The notes: generated by a model from the letters alone, not told the origin. A stretch of DNA of 64,000 nucleotides from JAICMB01 sp035295125 (GCA_035295125.1 DATGJP010000080.1:1-64000); one strand, 5' to 3'; numbered from the stretch's first letter, positions 45,807 to 55,015 are shown. Numbers and translations are program-made.

Positions 45807-47523
45807 CGTCGTTGCGGCGCGACGCCAGCGCCACGCCGAGCTTGTACACTCGTACCCCGCTGAGGACCTTGTGGCGCAAACTCCGCGGGGCGTGTCGCAA
45901 ACCGATCACCGCCAGCGCCGCCGCCAGCACGCAGTCGTCGTGGCAGCCCACCTGGTGCTCCATCTTGCCGTCCGGTTTGATGACGAATGTGCGTATCTCC
46001 TGTTGTGCGATCGGACTCCGAATGATTATTGCCAGGTCCCGCATGGCATCGTCGAGCGCCGCAATCAGCCACGGCCGAGTCGTCGAAGTCGTCTCAAACC
46101 CGATTTCTTCCGGCTGACTGCTGCGACGGTCGGTCGGATCGCGCCGGCGGTTGTAGATGCGTTCCAGTGGATAACGCGTCCGCAGCAGCGCATCAATGAA
46201 GCCGGCATCATTCGACTCGGGAACCAGGAAAGCATAGTTGTAGAGTTCGCCGAGTATGGCCAAGTACTCCGCAAACGGCGCCGGCCGCAGTCTTTCTCGT
46301 AACTGCGCCACCTGCTCGCCGGTCTCCAGATCCACCACGAAGCCCACCGACCAATCGGGGTCGTTTCCACGCCTCGACTCACTCACGTCCTTGCCCTTCG
46401 ATGGATCGGCGCCGATCACGTAGGCCTTCGCCGGATCCGGCCTCCGCCCCATCACCAAGGCACCGTAGTCGCGAGGGACGAACCGCAGTTTCTTCTGCGG
46501 AAACTCTTCGATCACCTGGAGCTCGCCCACGAGCGGATCTTTCCACGGCGGCATGTGTACCAGGGTCGTGAGCGTCAGGGCAGCCCGGCCTGAGGCGAGA
46601 AAAGCCTCGTCGGGTGTGGTCGGGTATTCCTGGTGAAAGAGATCGATCTTGCCGCGGCACTCGTCGGCAATCGTCATGCGCCGCCACTTCAACTGCTCGA
46701 GCGTCGCCCCATGGCGCTCATGCAGCGCCCGCTCCTCGCGGTCGAGCGAATCGGCGAACCGCGCTTTAACGTCCGGAGACTCGAAGCTCCTACGGTATGG
46801 TCCATGTTCCAACCAGCCGAAGAACAGAAAGAAGAAACCGAGCTCATTCGCCGGATCCATGGCACGTTGGCACATCTCATAGAACTCGCCCCCAACGCCG
46901 TTTGCCGTCGACTGAACGATCACGCCCGTCTCCGGAAGCTTGGGAACCATGTTCAGGACGCCGGTCAGCGTCTGCTCAGGCGCGCGCCAGAATGCCACCT
47001 CGTCGCACAGCAGCCAGTGCCGGCCACCTCCGCGGCCAACATCACCGGCTTCGGCCGAAAGCACGTCGAGGCTGCTCTCGTTGGCCCAGCGTAGCTCCTG
47101 CTCGGTGTCCTTCACCAGGCGAGGGAGCTTGATTGCAGCGCCGTGCAGGCGAAACGGCAGGTAGTTTCGCTGAAACTGGAGCATATAGTCGAAGGCCTCC
47201 AGTGCCGCCGGGTTGTACTTGTCGGCGATCACGGTGGCCCGCTTGCCGGCATGAAACGGCACTGCGTGGAAGATTTGCGCGCAGACTCCCGTGGTAAACC
47301 AGGAGCGGCGTGTCTTGAGTACAACTCCGCGCACCGGCAGACCTGCGTCCCGCTGCTTCTCGATCGCGGCGTTCAGCTTGAGCTGACCGTCGCCCAGGAT
47401 CAGGGGAACACGCGAGCCGCCCAGGTCGCGGATCCGGAGCGATTCCCGGCAGAAGCGCGGATGATCACGAAAGGCAGCGATAAACTCGGTCTGCTGCCAA
47501 CGCTCCAAATCGGCAGGAGTCAT
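45799..47523 (-). CDS. Phage terminase large subunit
   Basis: A 574-residue packaging motor. The ATPase part has an altered Walker A region (VVLKTRRSWFTTGVCAQIFH) and a clear Walker B, HWLLCDEVAFW, followed by the coupling strand VIVQSTANG. The nuclease part starts with YVIGADPSKGKD and has later Asp residues (DPDWSVGFVVDLETG; SNDAGFIDALL) expected of the RNase H-like fold. The ATG shares one base with the preceding stop (TGATG), and the end overlaps the portal gene. The sequence looks intact. Confidence 0.88.
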   Translation of the reverse strand: MTPADLERWQQTEFIAAFRDHPRFCRESLRIRDLGGSRVPLILGDGQLKLNAAIEKQRDAGLPVRGVVLKTRRSWFTTGVCAQIFHAVPFHAGKRATVIADKYNPAALEAFDYMLQFQRNYLPFRLHGAAIKLPRLVKDTEQELRWANESSLDVLSAEAGDVGRGGGRHWLLCDEVAFWRAPEQTLTGVLNMVPKLPETGVIVQSTANGVGGEFYEMCQRAMDPANELGFFFLFFGWLEHGPYRRSFESPDVKARFADSLDREERALHERHGATLEQLKWRRMTIADECRGKIDLFHQEYPTTPDEAFLASGRAALTLTTLVHMPPWKDPLVGELQVIEEFPQKKLRFVPRDYGALVMGRRPDPAKAYVIGADPSKGKDVSESRRGNDPDWSVGFVVDLETGEQVAQLRERLRPAPFAEYLAILGELYNYAFLVPESNDAGFIDALLRTRYPLERIYNRRRDPTDRRSSQPEEIGFETTSTTRPWLIAALDDAMRDLAIIIRSPIAQQEIRTFVIKPDGKMEHQVGCHDDCVLAAALAVIGLRHAPRSLRHKVLSGVRVYKLGVALASRRNDDD

Positions 47524-48047
47524 CAGCGCGATGCGACAGCACGCCGCAGTGCCCGTACGGCCCGGCCAACGCGTCGCTGCAACTCAATGCCCCAGGTTTG
47601 TTCAAGCTCTTCGACTGTCTGCCCCTCCAGATACACGCGCCGCACCAGGTAGGCATCGGACGCTGGCAGCATGCGAAGCGCCTCCCGCACCTTCGCCAAC
47701 TGCCGCCGCTCGCGCGGGCCGGTCACGTTGCGCCGTTGCTCTTGTTCGAGCAGCTGCTCATCCGGGCGCAGCCGTTGATCCAGGTGATGTCCACTCAACT
47801 CCTCGTGAGTGGCATCGCGGTATCTTCTGCGGCGACACGACATGAACACGGCGCCGTGTACCGCGGCATAGGCGAAGGCCTGGAAGGGCACGCCGCGCGC
47901 TGGATCATACCGCTGCACCTGCCGCCACATCTCAAGTCGTGCCACCTGTTCTAAGTCAGCCAGGTCGAACGACGGCGGCAGCGAGCGCGCCACACGGCGA
48001 GCAACTTCGGAGGCCCAAGCGAGGTTTGCTTCAAAGAGTGCTGCCAT
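47523..48047 (-). CDS. Sigma-like protein next to the terminase
   Basis: From the ATG at 48047 this gives 174 residues. A region-2-like segment (DLADLEQVARLEMWRQVQRY, then GVPFQAFAYAAVHGAVFMSC) and a region-4-like segment (ASDAYLVRRVYLEGQTVEEL) resemble sigma-70 factors. It overlaps the HTH gene upstream by 17 nt and the terminase start by one base. Either it is a phage transcription factor, or a terminase-associated DNA-binding protein built on a sigma-like fold. The longer open frame to 48257 is not supported. Confidence 0.65.
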   Translation of the reverse strand: MAALFEANLAWASEVARRVARSLPPSFDLADLEQVARLEMWRQVQRYDPARGVPFQAFAYAAVHGAVFMSCRRRRYRDATHEELSGHHLDQRLRPDEQLLEQEQRRNVTGPRERRQLAKVREALRMLPASDAYLVRRVYLEGQTVEELEQTWGIELQRRVGRAVRALRRAVASR

Positions 48048-48450
48048 GCTCAATCGTGGCCCTCCGGTAAGTGATGAGCAGTTCCTCGAGTGTGAAATCG
48101 CCGCCCGAATTATCTGCCGGCGCCACACGCAGTAGCGGTGGCTCGCCGAGCGGTAGAAGCCGCAGAAACTGCGCTCGCGCCGTCGCCGAAACCACGTGAT
48201 CGCGCGAAGCCATGTCTTTGTAAATCCGATTAAGAAACCGCGTCCACATGCGCTCAATCTTCCCCCGGTCCTTTTGCTTCAGCCGCAGCAGGTCCGTGGC
48301 CACCCGGGGATCCGATGCTCGGTGGTCCACCGTCGAGACCGACAATCCAGTGGCCGCGGCTATTTGCTTGTGCGTGCGCCCTGAGGCCTTCCCCACTGCG
48401 ATCGCGCGCCTCTGCGCCTCGGTAACTTTGCTGGTTCCTTTCCGTGGCAT
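48031..48450 (-). CDS. Helix-turn-helix protein, possible small terminase
   Basis: A 139-residue protein with a basic start and a helix-turn-helix at about 12-45 (AQRRAIAVGKASGRTHKQIA, then GLSVSTVDHRASD). A helical oligomerisation-like part follows (DRGKIERMWTRFLNRIYKDM). Size, DNA-binding head and position one gene before the large terminase suit a small terminase subunit. Assignment is by context. Confidence 0.6.
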   Translation of the reverse strand: MPRKGTSKVTEAQRRAIAVGKASGRTHKQIAAATGLSVSTVDHRASDPRVATDLLRLKQKDRGKIERMWTRFLNRIYKDMASRDHVVSATARAQFLRLLPLGEPPLLRVAPADNSGGDFTLEELLITYRRATIEHGSTL

Positions 48451-48686
48451 TCTGACTGTCTATTCCTGTCTATTTTTCCCGCCCTCTCATGCGGTGGAAC
48501 CGCCTTCGCCGGAGGCTGCAGTTCCCGCCAATTCTCCGGGATTCGCGCGGCATCCACATGGCCCCATCCCGCCGCGATCAACTCATCCACTTCGCGCCGG
48601 CGTTCCGCCTCGCGGCGGCGATACTCCCGCTCGTACACGAACTGGACGAAACTGTCCCGCCCGCAGTCGTCGATGCCGCCCGTCAC
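48360..48686 (-). CDS. Small phage-region protein with coiled segment
   Basis: A 108-residue protein from a GTG at 48686, chosen because GGGAGG lies six bases upstream and the GTG overlaps the preceding stop (GTGA). The first half has a strongly charged helix (YEREYRRREAERRREVDELI). The second half is basic and overlaps the next gene by 91 nt. Longer versions of the frame start inside the upstream gene and are not supported. Function unknown. Confidence 0.55.
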   Translation of the reverse strand: MTGGIDDCGRDSFVQFVYEREYRRREAERRREVDELIAAGWGHVDAARIPENWRELQPPAKAVPPHERAGKIDRNRQSECHGKEPAKLPRRRGARSQWGRPQGARTSK

Positions 48687-49438
48687 GGCCAGCCTCCCGC
48701 CGCGGCCCGGGCCCGCCGTGATCCCGCCTTGCCCATCGGCTTGCGCAACGGCACGCCGTCCAACTGTGCGCGAACATCCCGCGCCAAGTGCACCAGAATG
48801 CCCCAGGACTGCGGAGTATTGCGCCTCGACCACTCGCGCAATCTGGCCCGAAAAGCCTCGTATGCCTCCAAACTGCCCAACTCCGCCGCCAAGCGTTCCA
48901 CCGTGTCACGGTCCGCCATCTGCCCACGGATTTCGCAGCGCGTGTCTCGCCACAACGTCTCGACCAGGCTGCCCGGTTCGGCATCCTCCTCGGCCGGCTG
49001 GCTGGCTGGCTGCGGTTCACATTCAGCCAGCTCCGAAGGAGCTGTTAAATCTTCCGAAGGAAGTTTAGTAATAGATGCAGGGCCAAATGATCCGCCAAAA
49101 GACCCGCCAAATGCTCCCTCATTTCCACAGTTTTCGACAGGCCTTTCCACAGAGTTTGGTGAGTTTTCCAAAGACCCGCCAAATTCGAGCGTAAGCCTCT
49201 CAAAACTCATGACGTCCGCCACATCGCGCCACAGCACGCGGTAGCTCGAGCTGCGCGGCCCGCGTCGCGTCGCTTGCACCGCCCCGACCCTTTTCAGTTC
49301 CGCCATCCACCGCTCGACTGATCTCACAGCCACGCGGAGCTCTCGCGCTATATGAGCGTGGCTGGGGAAAACGCCGCCCTCGCCGTACCGCGAGGTGTAG
49401 CGCTGCAACAAACGAAGACAGCGATACGGTCCGCTCAT
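48683..49438 (-). CDS. Winged helix-turn-helix replication-type phage protein
   Basis: From the ATG at 49438 this gives 251 residues. The N-terminal 75 residues are a helix-turn-helix of the HTH_36/replication-initiator type (GGVFPSHAHIARELRVAVRS, then VERWMAELKRVGAV). A low-complexity Gly/Ser linker and a helical C-terminal part follow. The start shares one base with the stop of the small membrane protein (TGATG). Likely a phage replication or regulatory protein. Confidence 0.65.
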   Translation of the reverse strand: MSGPYRCLRLLQRYTSRYGEGGVFPSHAHIARELRVAVRSVERWMAELKRVGAVQATRRGPRSSSYRVLWRDVADVMSFERLTLEFGGSLENSPNSVERPVENCGNEGAFGGSFGGSFGPASITKLPSEDLTAPSELAECEPQPASQPAEEDAEPGSLVETLWRDTRCEIRGQMADRDTVERLAAELGSLEAYEAFRARLREWSRRNTPQSWGILVHLARDVRAQLDGVPLRKPMGKAGSRRARAAAGGWP

Positions 49439-49623
49439 CACTCCCTCTGAAGGCGCTCCGTCAGGCTCTGATACAGCCGTCGCTGCATTTCCTGCGCGTC
49501 GATGCGCACTACAGCCCAGGCCAGCACCCAGCATGCCCAGCGCAACACCAACCGCGGCGAATGGAACAACAGCAACCAGGCGAAGACAACGAACAACACG
49601 ACCACCAGCACGCCTCCGGTCAT
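49438..49623 (-). CDS. Small membrane protein, phage region
   Basis: A 61-residue protein with one strong N-terminal hydrophobic segment (VLVVVLFVVFAWLLLF) and a second, weaker one, then a polar tail. It overlaps the methylase stop by 4 nt (ATGA) and the next start by one base. Function unknown. Confidence 0.6.
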   Translation of the reverse strand: MTGGVLVVVLFVVFAWLLLFHSPRLVLRWACWVLAWAVVRIDAQEMQRRLYQSLTERLQRE

Positions 49624-50771
49624 GGCGCCGCCACCTCCTCTCCCAGGGCCTGCTCAGAGTCGAGCAGCCCGCGCTGCTTGATGCAATACGGAGAGAACCA
49701 GATCACCTCGCGCCGCTTGCGCCTGCTGTAACCCCGCGGTGCGTTCCAATAGACCGGTTCCCAATTCGAGGGCATCTCGTGCTCCGCCTCGAGCCCACAA
49801 AGTGCGATACGCATATTGCGGTTTGCGCCCGTATTGATGGCCCAAGCCCGAACCTCGGCCGAGAGGTCGTTATCATGCGAAGCATAGAGCTTGTCGGTGG
49901 GCGCCGCGCCGTCTGAGCCGGTCCGTCTACTTCGGGCGATGCGCAGGTCATACGGTGGGTCGAGCAGCACGCCGGTGACGGTCTGCTCACCGCCGAGCTT
50001 GTACGTGCAGGAAGGCGTCACGACGCGCGACCAGTCACCACAGCACACCCGCAATCGCCGGATCCGTGCAGCCAGCGCCAGCATCCAGTCCAGAATTGGG
50101 GAGTCTGATTGCACGCCGCCCATCGCGTTAGAGGAGAGTTGAGGGCGCTTCTGATGCACACCGTGCCCGGAATTGGAGGCGCTCACGTCCGGGCGTTTCT
50201 GGTGTACACCATTGCCATAACCCACGTACGGGCGCCGGTCGTCAAGGTATAGATCGGCTCGCCCGCCGGCAGAATGAATACCCATCGAGGAGGACAGCTG
50301 CGGATGACGGTTGTCGACGGTGTTGAGACCGCGAGGCGCCCGCCCTGCCCGCGACCTATCCACTCCGGCCGCATGCACCAGCCGGAGCCAATCCACTGCG
50401 AAACGCCCCACACCCACCAGCCCGCCACCTTCGCGTCGTAATAGTCCGGATCCGCGATCAGGTGCTCCCGGAAACCGGGCCGGTCGCAAAGCCAGCGATG
50501 GCGGGCATGCAGGTCGCACTCGTTTACCGGCCAGTCTGCCCAGGCTGCCACCGTCTGCGGGTCGCACGCCACCGCCCGCCAGAAATTCGCGAGATAGCAG
50601 TCCTTGTCGTTTGCAGTCTCGATGCGCGGCACGTGTGGGCGCGCCAGCAAGACCGTAAGCGAACCGGCGAAAGGTTCGACGTAGTTGGACACGTCGCCCA
50701 GTCGCGACCAGATCAACTCCGCCGCGCGACTTTTGCCGCCGAAACCACGGGAACGGCGCTTTAAGCGACAT
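49620..50771 (-). pseudogene. Prophage DNA adenine methylase broken by two frameshifts
   Basis: The start is the ATG at 50771 with GGAGGT just upstream. The protein reads KAPFPWF in one frame; then, skipping an extra C at 50741, GGKSRAAELIWSRLGDVSNY and VEPFAGSLTVLLARP in the next. Near 50330-50345 it returns to the first frame (TVDNRHPQLSS) and ends with VTGVLLDPPYDLR, the catalytic block. Joined, this is a Dam-like methylase with W-F-G-G-K, SAM loop and D-P-P-Y all present. The two shifts cancel, so the end is in frame with the start. Two sequencing errors, or true decay, would both explain it. Confidence 0.75.
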
Positions 50772-50922
50772 TCCTACCTCCGATCCGGGCCAATTTGCGC
50801 TGATAGCGCTCATGGTCCCTGGCTCCTACCTTCCACCGCGAGCAGTGCCGGTCCGCGATCGCCGCCGGTTCCAGATCAAAGCAGGCGGCAGTGAGCAGTT
50901 GGTCGATGAGCGGCAGGATCAT
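50761..50922 (-). CDS. 53-residue phage-region protein
   Basis: A short gene from the ATG at 50922, overlapping the upstream stop (ATGA) and preceded by GGAGGGG, to the TAA at 50761. The product begins MILPLIDQLLTAACFDLEP and ends in a basic helix (ARDHERYQRKLARIGGRN). The methylase ATG lies inside its last codons. Coupling on both sides makes it credible. Function unknown. Confidence 0.55.
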   Translation of the reverse strand: MILPLIDQLLTAACFDLEPAAIADRHCSRWKVGARDHERYQRKLARIGGRNVA

Positions 50923-51308
50923 GCACCCCTCCGCTGCAAACCGCTCGATCGATACCAGGCTTTGAAGCCTTCAACGGACGGCTCGAAGTCCATCCCGGCG
51001 ATCAACGTGAGAGCGCCGCGCAGCCGCTCGAGTCGATGCCACGTCAGTTGATGCTGCGCCGCCTTGCCGTGCTTGCGCTTCCACTCGATCCACAGCACTA
51101 CGTCGTTGCTATCGGTCGGCATACCGCAGATGCCGCGACCGTAGCGGATGTAGAGGTGATCGGCCATGCCGACCTCGCCGACTCCCTTGCCCCACTCCCG
51201 CCGTGACACCGGATCCGTCTTCAGCGCCCGCCAGCCGTCCCACTCGAGAAATTCCGTGCAGGTGCGCTCGATGTCCGCCTCTCTTAGAGTTACCGGCGCC
51301 TTGCTCAT
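50919..51308 (-). CDS. VRR-NUC-type phage nuclease
   Basis: From the ATG at 51308 (ATGA overlap with the radical SAM gene) this gives 129 residues, the usual size of stand-alone VRR-NUC proteins. The early EADIERTCTEFLEWDGW helix, GMADHLYIRYG with its Asp, and VVLWIEWKRKHGKAAQHQLT with E-x-K and Q fit the family in order. These PD-(D/E)XK enzymes act on branched or flapped DNA in phage replication or recombination. Confidence 0.8.
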   Translation of the reverse strand: MSKAPVTLREADIERTCTEFLEWDGWRALKTDPVSRREWGKGVGEVGMADHLYIRYGRGICGMPTDSNDVVLWIEWKRKHGKAAQHQLTWHRLERLRGALTLIAGMDFEPSVEGFKAWYRSSGLQRRGA

Positions 51309-52174
51309 GCTGCCTCCGCGGCGTGGATAATGGCGGGCCTGGCCCAGCGGCGTTGAAAGCGTCGCCATTCCGGTCCGGGTCGATGCTTCTGTGCGCTGGG
51401 AGTTTCCGGTTGCCATAGCATCGCCATGGGCGTAAAGCCGATCGTTAGCATCTGCCGGAGTCTCGTCTCCGCGAGAGCGAACGTATCGCGCGGGTACCCG
51501 ATCAGCACGTAACAACGCAGCCGATGGGAGCGCGCTGTGAAGCCGGCCGCGAGCAGCCGGTCCGCTGCGCTCTTCAGAGTCTCGAATGGATCACCAGGGT
51601 CAAAGGCGAAGAAGCAATTCGGGCGTGGCCTGAGATCGGCCAGCAGCTCCACTTGATAATCCTGAAGCGCCGCGGCCTCAAGCCCACCCGTGAACTCCAC
51701 ACGCCGCCCTTGCCGCGCCAGCATTGCGAATACCGCGCGCACGTGCCACTCGGGACACGCGAGCAGGTTATCGTCGAGGACGTTCCAGCCGTCCTGAATC
51801 GGTAGCGGCGTCGCCTCCGGGCGCCGTTTCCACACCGAGCAGAACCAGCACCTGCGAGGGCATCCGCGTGAGGTGAACGTGTAGCCTCGCTTGATGTACT
51901 TGCCAGGAACGAACTCTGCGCCAGGATCACCGTATGCGACGCCCCCGAGCATGACGGGTGCAACGTGCCGCCACTCCTCAGCCAGGGCCTCGGCCTTCGG
52001 TATGTCCGCCGTGAATGTCACATCGACGTGCACCTCATCGGCTTCGACGAACAGATCAGGCGGACCGCAGAACGCAAGGGCATCGTCAGGCGTGGCTTTC
52101 GTGCGACGCGGAAACACGCGCGCCAGGCGCTTACCGCAGTCCGAGCCGAGGATGTTGAATCGATCGCGAATCAT
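51305..52174 (-). CDS. Radical SAM protein, phage type
   Basis: A 289-residue protein from the ATG at 52174, overlapping the preceding stop by 4 nt. The iron-sulphur motif C-x3-C-x2-C is SRGCPRRCWFCSVWKR near 103-118, followed by strands resembling a radical-SAM partial barrel (RRVEFTGGLEAAALQDYQVE; CYVLIGYP). The N-terminal part resembles the B12-binding-like lead of some phage radical SAM proteins. The reaction is unknown; phages use such enzymes for base modification among other things. Confidence 0.8.
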   Translation of the reverse strand: MIRDRFNILGSDCGKRLARVFPRRTKATPDDALAFCGPPDLFVEADEVHVDVTFTADIPKAEALAEEWRHVAPVMLGGVAYGDPGAEFVPGKYIKRGYTFTSRGCPRRCWFCSVWKRRPEATPLPIQDGWNVLDDNLLACPEWHVRAVFAMLARQGRRVEFTGGLEAAALQDYQVELLADLRPRPNCFFAFDPGDPFETLKSAADRLLAAGFTARSHRLRCYVLIGYPRDTFALAETRLRQMLTIGFTPMAMLWQPETPSAQKHRPGPEWRRFQRRWARPAIIHAAEAA

Positions 52175-53025
52175 ACCCCACACACCCCCTCGCACTCGCG
52201 GCTGAAATTCATGGCAAGCTGCGTCGCGCGGGCCTTTGGTGGCGTGGGATTAAACTGCACCACCTCGAGTGGCTGGCAGGAGCGGTGCAAGTAGAGCGCT
52301 TGGTTGAGTCGCCGGTTTGCAGCCGAGCCGTCGCCCCGCAAGCTGTGGTCTACTTCCACCGCGCGCGCGAAATCCTCGGGTGCTTCCGTCTTAAGCCGGT
52401 GCCACGCATAGTCGTTGTGGTAGGGACAAAACACGCATGCCGAGCGTGGTGTCTCGTGCGGCACTCGGTCGGCCAGATAAGTCACGCAATCCTGTCGCGT
52501 CAGGTTCGCCTCAATCAGGGGGAAGCGCCGCCGGATGTAGCGCGGGACCTTCACAACGCGCATCATGCGCGCCGCGCGCCCGGCTTCATCGAGCGAAATG
52601 CCGATGTACTGATTGACCACTACGCCCCTGGGCGAACGACCTGGCGCGAGGCCCAGCACCTCGCGCCGGAGCACGCGGCCGATCACTTCGGTTTTGTACT
52701 CCTTCGAGCATTGGCGCTTCACTTTCGCCACGGTCTCGCCACCGTCTCCCGTGGTGAACGCTGGTATCGAGACAAAGCGTTGGCCCGTCGAGTTGAGCCC
52801 GTGCACCAGGTCGTCGCCCAACTTGCCTGCGGTGCCCGTCAGGATCGGTGGGCCGCCCAGGCTGCGAAGCCAGGCCATGTGCTGATACACAGCCGCAGGC
52901 TCCTCCTGTGTATCGGCGAAGATCGCGGCGTCCAGTTTCGCTGACATCTCACCGCGCGCAAACTTCAGATAGAGCGCGGTCGATTGCACACCGGCGCCGA
53001 GACTCAGCACGTGGTACTCAGTCAC
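52171..53025 (-). CDS. PP-loop ATP pyrophosphatase (PAPS-reductase/DndC-like)
   Basis: I chose the GTG at 53025 because AAGGAG lies 8 bases upstream; earlier ATGs sit inside the previous gene. The 284-residue product starts TEYHVLSLGAGVQSTALYL, the PP-loop (S-x-G-x-x-S variant), and ends with a cysteine-containing part (SACVFCPYHNDYAWHRLK) that may bind metal. Such proteins adenylate and activate substrates for sulphur transfer or nucleoside modification. Paired with a radical SAM gene, DNA or RNA modification is a fair inference. Confidence 0.75.
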   Translation of the reverse strand: MTEYHVLSLGAGVQSTALYLKFARGEMSAKLDAAIFADTQEEPAAVYQHMAWLRSLGGPPILTGTAGKLGDDLVHGLNSTGQRFVSIPAFTTGDGGETVAKVKRQCSKEYKTEVIGRVLRREVLGLAPGRSPRGVVVNQYIGISLDEAGRAARMMRVVKVPRYIRRRFPLIEANLTRQDCVTYLADRVPHETPRSACVFCPYHNDYAWHRLKTEAPEDFARAVEVDHSLRGDGSAANRRLNQALYLHRSCQPLEVVQFNPTPPKARATQLAMNFSRECEGVCGV

Positions 53026-53029
53026 GGCT

Positions 53030-53278
53030 CTACTCCTTCGACTCATCGAAGCGTTGCGCTGGTACGTCGCGCAGTACACCGGCCCGGCAGAGCATGTGAA
53101 TCATCGCCTGCTCCGTCTGGCCCGCAAAGATGACGATCTCACCGGTCCAGTCGAGACCCACATCCGCGGGCTTCAGCACGATCGGCTTGCCCTCGAGTAG
53201 ACGGTTTAGATTGCCGCGACTCAGACCGAGGCCGAGCACCGGCCGGCCCGCTTCGTTTTTGCCGGTGAACTTAACCAC
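53030..53278 (-). CDS. Small conserved-looking phage protein
   Basis: An 82-residue protein ending 4 nt before the PP-loop gene, whose ribosome-binding site lies in its last codons. It has alternating strands (RPVLGLGLSRGNLNRLLEGK; GEIVIFAGQTEQAMIHML). It is the first gene of the leftward phage cluster. Function unknown. Confidence 0.6.
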   Translation of the reverse strand: MVKFTGKNEAGRPVLGLGLSRGNLNRLLEGKPIVLKPADVGLDWTGEIVIFAGQTEQAMIHMLCRAGVLRDVPAQRFDESKE

Positions 53279-53416
53279 GCCGCACTCCCTTTACAACACA
53301 AAGTGAGTTGGGCAATTGTTGGGCAAAATCGTTCAACTTTGCGCCAAAATGCAGTGCGTCAGGCCCCCCGTAGGAGGCCCGCGTACTGGCTAAGTTGTTT
53401 GTTTTCAGTAGGAGTG

Positions 53417-53493
53417 TGGTGGGCGGTCGCGGGCTCGAACCGCGGACCTCCTGCTTGTAAGGCAGGCGCTCTAACCGGCTGAGCTAACCGCCC
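53417..53493 (-). tRNA. tRNA-Val (anticodon UAC)
   Basis: On the minus strand a full cloverleaf is present, 77 nt including an encoded CCA. The acceptor pairs are GGGCGGT/ACCGCCC. A D-arm (GCTCAGCCGGTTAGAGC), an anticodon arm CCTGC-CTTACAA-GCAGG and a T-arm (GCGGTTCGAGCCCGC) follow. The loop gives anticodon TAC, valine. It flanks the prophage remnant on the right; I found no duplicate of its 3' end on the left. Confidence 0.95.
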
Positions 53494-53595
53494 TCCCTTT
53501 ACATGACCCATCATAACAGGCGGCCCGAAACTCTCGACACAATGCCGTGTTCCCAGAAGTGGCAAGATGCCCTGGGAATCAAGGGGGACACGACA

Positions 53596-55011
53596 GTGTA
53601 TCGTTGCAGCCTGCTGCTTATTTCACTCGTCACGATCGCGGCGGAAGCTCAGATCAGCAGTTTTCAGCACGTCATCGTAATCGTTCAGGAAAACCGCACA
53701 CCCGACAATTTGTTTCAAGGCCTGTGCTCCTCGCCCGGCCTTTGCAGCACTACGCCTACCGCGTCGCAGTACAACATCCAAACCAAAGACTGGCTCGACA
53801 AATCATCGCCCACTGGAGTCACGCAGCCATTAACCGTGGCGCTGGCGAACAAGTATGACCTCGATCATTCGCACCGGGCGTTCATGAGCATGTGCGACAC
53901 GAACACGCCGCCGGCTGGATCGTGTGGAATGGACGGAGCCGCCGGCATCCACTGCTCCGGCACCTGTCCGAAGCAACCCCAGTACCGCTACGTCGATAAC
54001 GCGAACGGCATCTTAAATCCTTATCTTGCGCTGGCAACACAATATGGCTGGGCGAATTACATGTTCCAGACCAACCAGGGCCCCAGCTTTCCCGCTCACC
54101 AGTTCCTGTTTGGAGGCACTTCCGCGCCAAGCCTGCCCGACGACAAGGCCGGCGTGTTCGCGTCGGAGAACATGTCCGGCACGAGCAAAACCGCCGGCTG
54201 CACTGCTCCGGAAGGAACCACCGTTCAGTTGATTCGACCTCCTGGTGTTGAAGATGCGACTGATAAAGTCTATCCCTGCTTCGAGCATCAGACTATGCCG
54301 GACGTGATGCCGTCCACATTTACCTGGCGCTACTATGCACCGAGTCCCGGATCAATCTGGACCGCGCCGAATGCCATCCAGCACATCTGCGAATCGAGCG
54401 GCATGGGCGGCCAATGCCAGGGACAGGAGTGGAAGAACAACGTCGATCTCAAGCCGGCCGACGTGCTCACCGACATCGCCAACTGCAATCTGCGTTCGGT
54501 GAGTTGGGTGATACCGACGGGAGCCAATTCGGATCATGCGCGCGGCAACGACGGCGGTGGCCCGTCGTGGGTAGCGGCGATTGTCAACGCAGTGGGAAAC
54601 AGCACGGGTTGCGACGGAAATATGGGCTACTGGAAGAACACCGCAATTCTGATCACCTGGGACGATTGGGGCGGCTGGTACGATCATGAGGCGCCCACAA
54701 TCCTGGCGCAGCCGCAGGGCGACTATCAATACGGATTCCGAGTCCCGCTGATCGCCGTCTCCGCTTACACGCCCAAGGGTTACATCAATAATGTCCGGCA
54801 CGACTTCGGCAGCATTCTGAGATTTGTCGAGCACAACTTCGGGATACCGCAGGGCGCGCTGACTTTTGCCGATGCACGTGCAACGACGAACCTCGTTGGG
54901 TTCTTTGATCTCACGCGCACGCCGCGCGATTTCGTGCCGATCCCAGCTCCGAAGACCGCAACCTTCTTCCTGAACGATAAGCGGAAGGCGACCGATCCCG
55001 ACGATCAGTAA
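53596..55011 (+). CDS. Secreted phosphoesterase (AcpA/phospholipase C family)
   Basis: I favour the GTG at 53596, with AAGGGGG before it, giving a 471-residue precursor; a longer frame starts at 53503. A signal peptide (YRCSLLLISLVTIAAEAQ) precedes FQHVIVIVQENRTPDNLF, the family's metal-binding opening with the E-N-R motif. DHSHRAF, GANSDHARG and TWDDWGGWYDHEAP supply further metal and phosphate ligands. The enzyme should hydrolyse phosphate esters or phospholipids in the periplasm or outside. Confidence 0.85.
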   Translation: MYRCSLLLISLVTIAAEAQISSFQHVIVIVQENRTPDNLFQGLCSSPGLCSTTPTASQYNIQTKDWLDKSSPTGVTQPLTVALANKYDLDHSHRAFMSMCDTNTPPAGSCGMDGAAGIHCSGTCPKQPQYRYVDNANGILNPYLALATQYGWANYMFQTNQGPSFPAHQFLFGGTSAPSLPDDKAGVFASENMSGTSKTAGCTAPEGTTVQLIRPPGVEDATDKVYPCFEHQTMPDVMPSTFTWRYYAPSPGSIWTAPNAIQHICESSGMGGQCQGQEWKNNVDLKPADVLTDIANCNLRSVSWVIPTGANSDHARGNDGGGPSWVAAIVNAVGNSTGCDGNMGYWKNTAILITWDDWGGWYDHEAPTILAQPQGDYQYGFRVPLIAVSAYTPKGYINNVRHDFGSILRFVEHNFGIPQGALTFADARATTNLVGFFDLTRTPRDFVPIPAPKTATFFLNDKRKATDPDDQ

Positions 55012-55015
55012 TCGC

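Noticed and set aside
53359..53565. Minus-strand frame over the tRNA-Val
   Set aside because: It runs through a complete tRNA gene.
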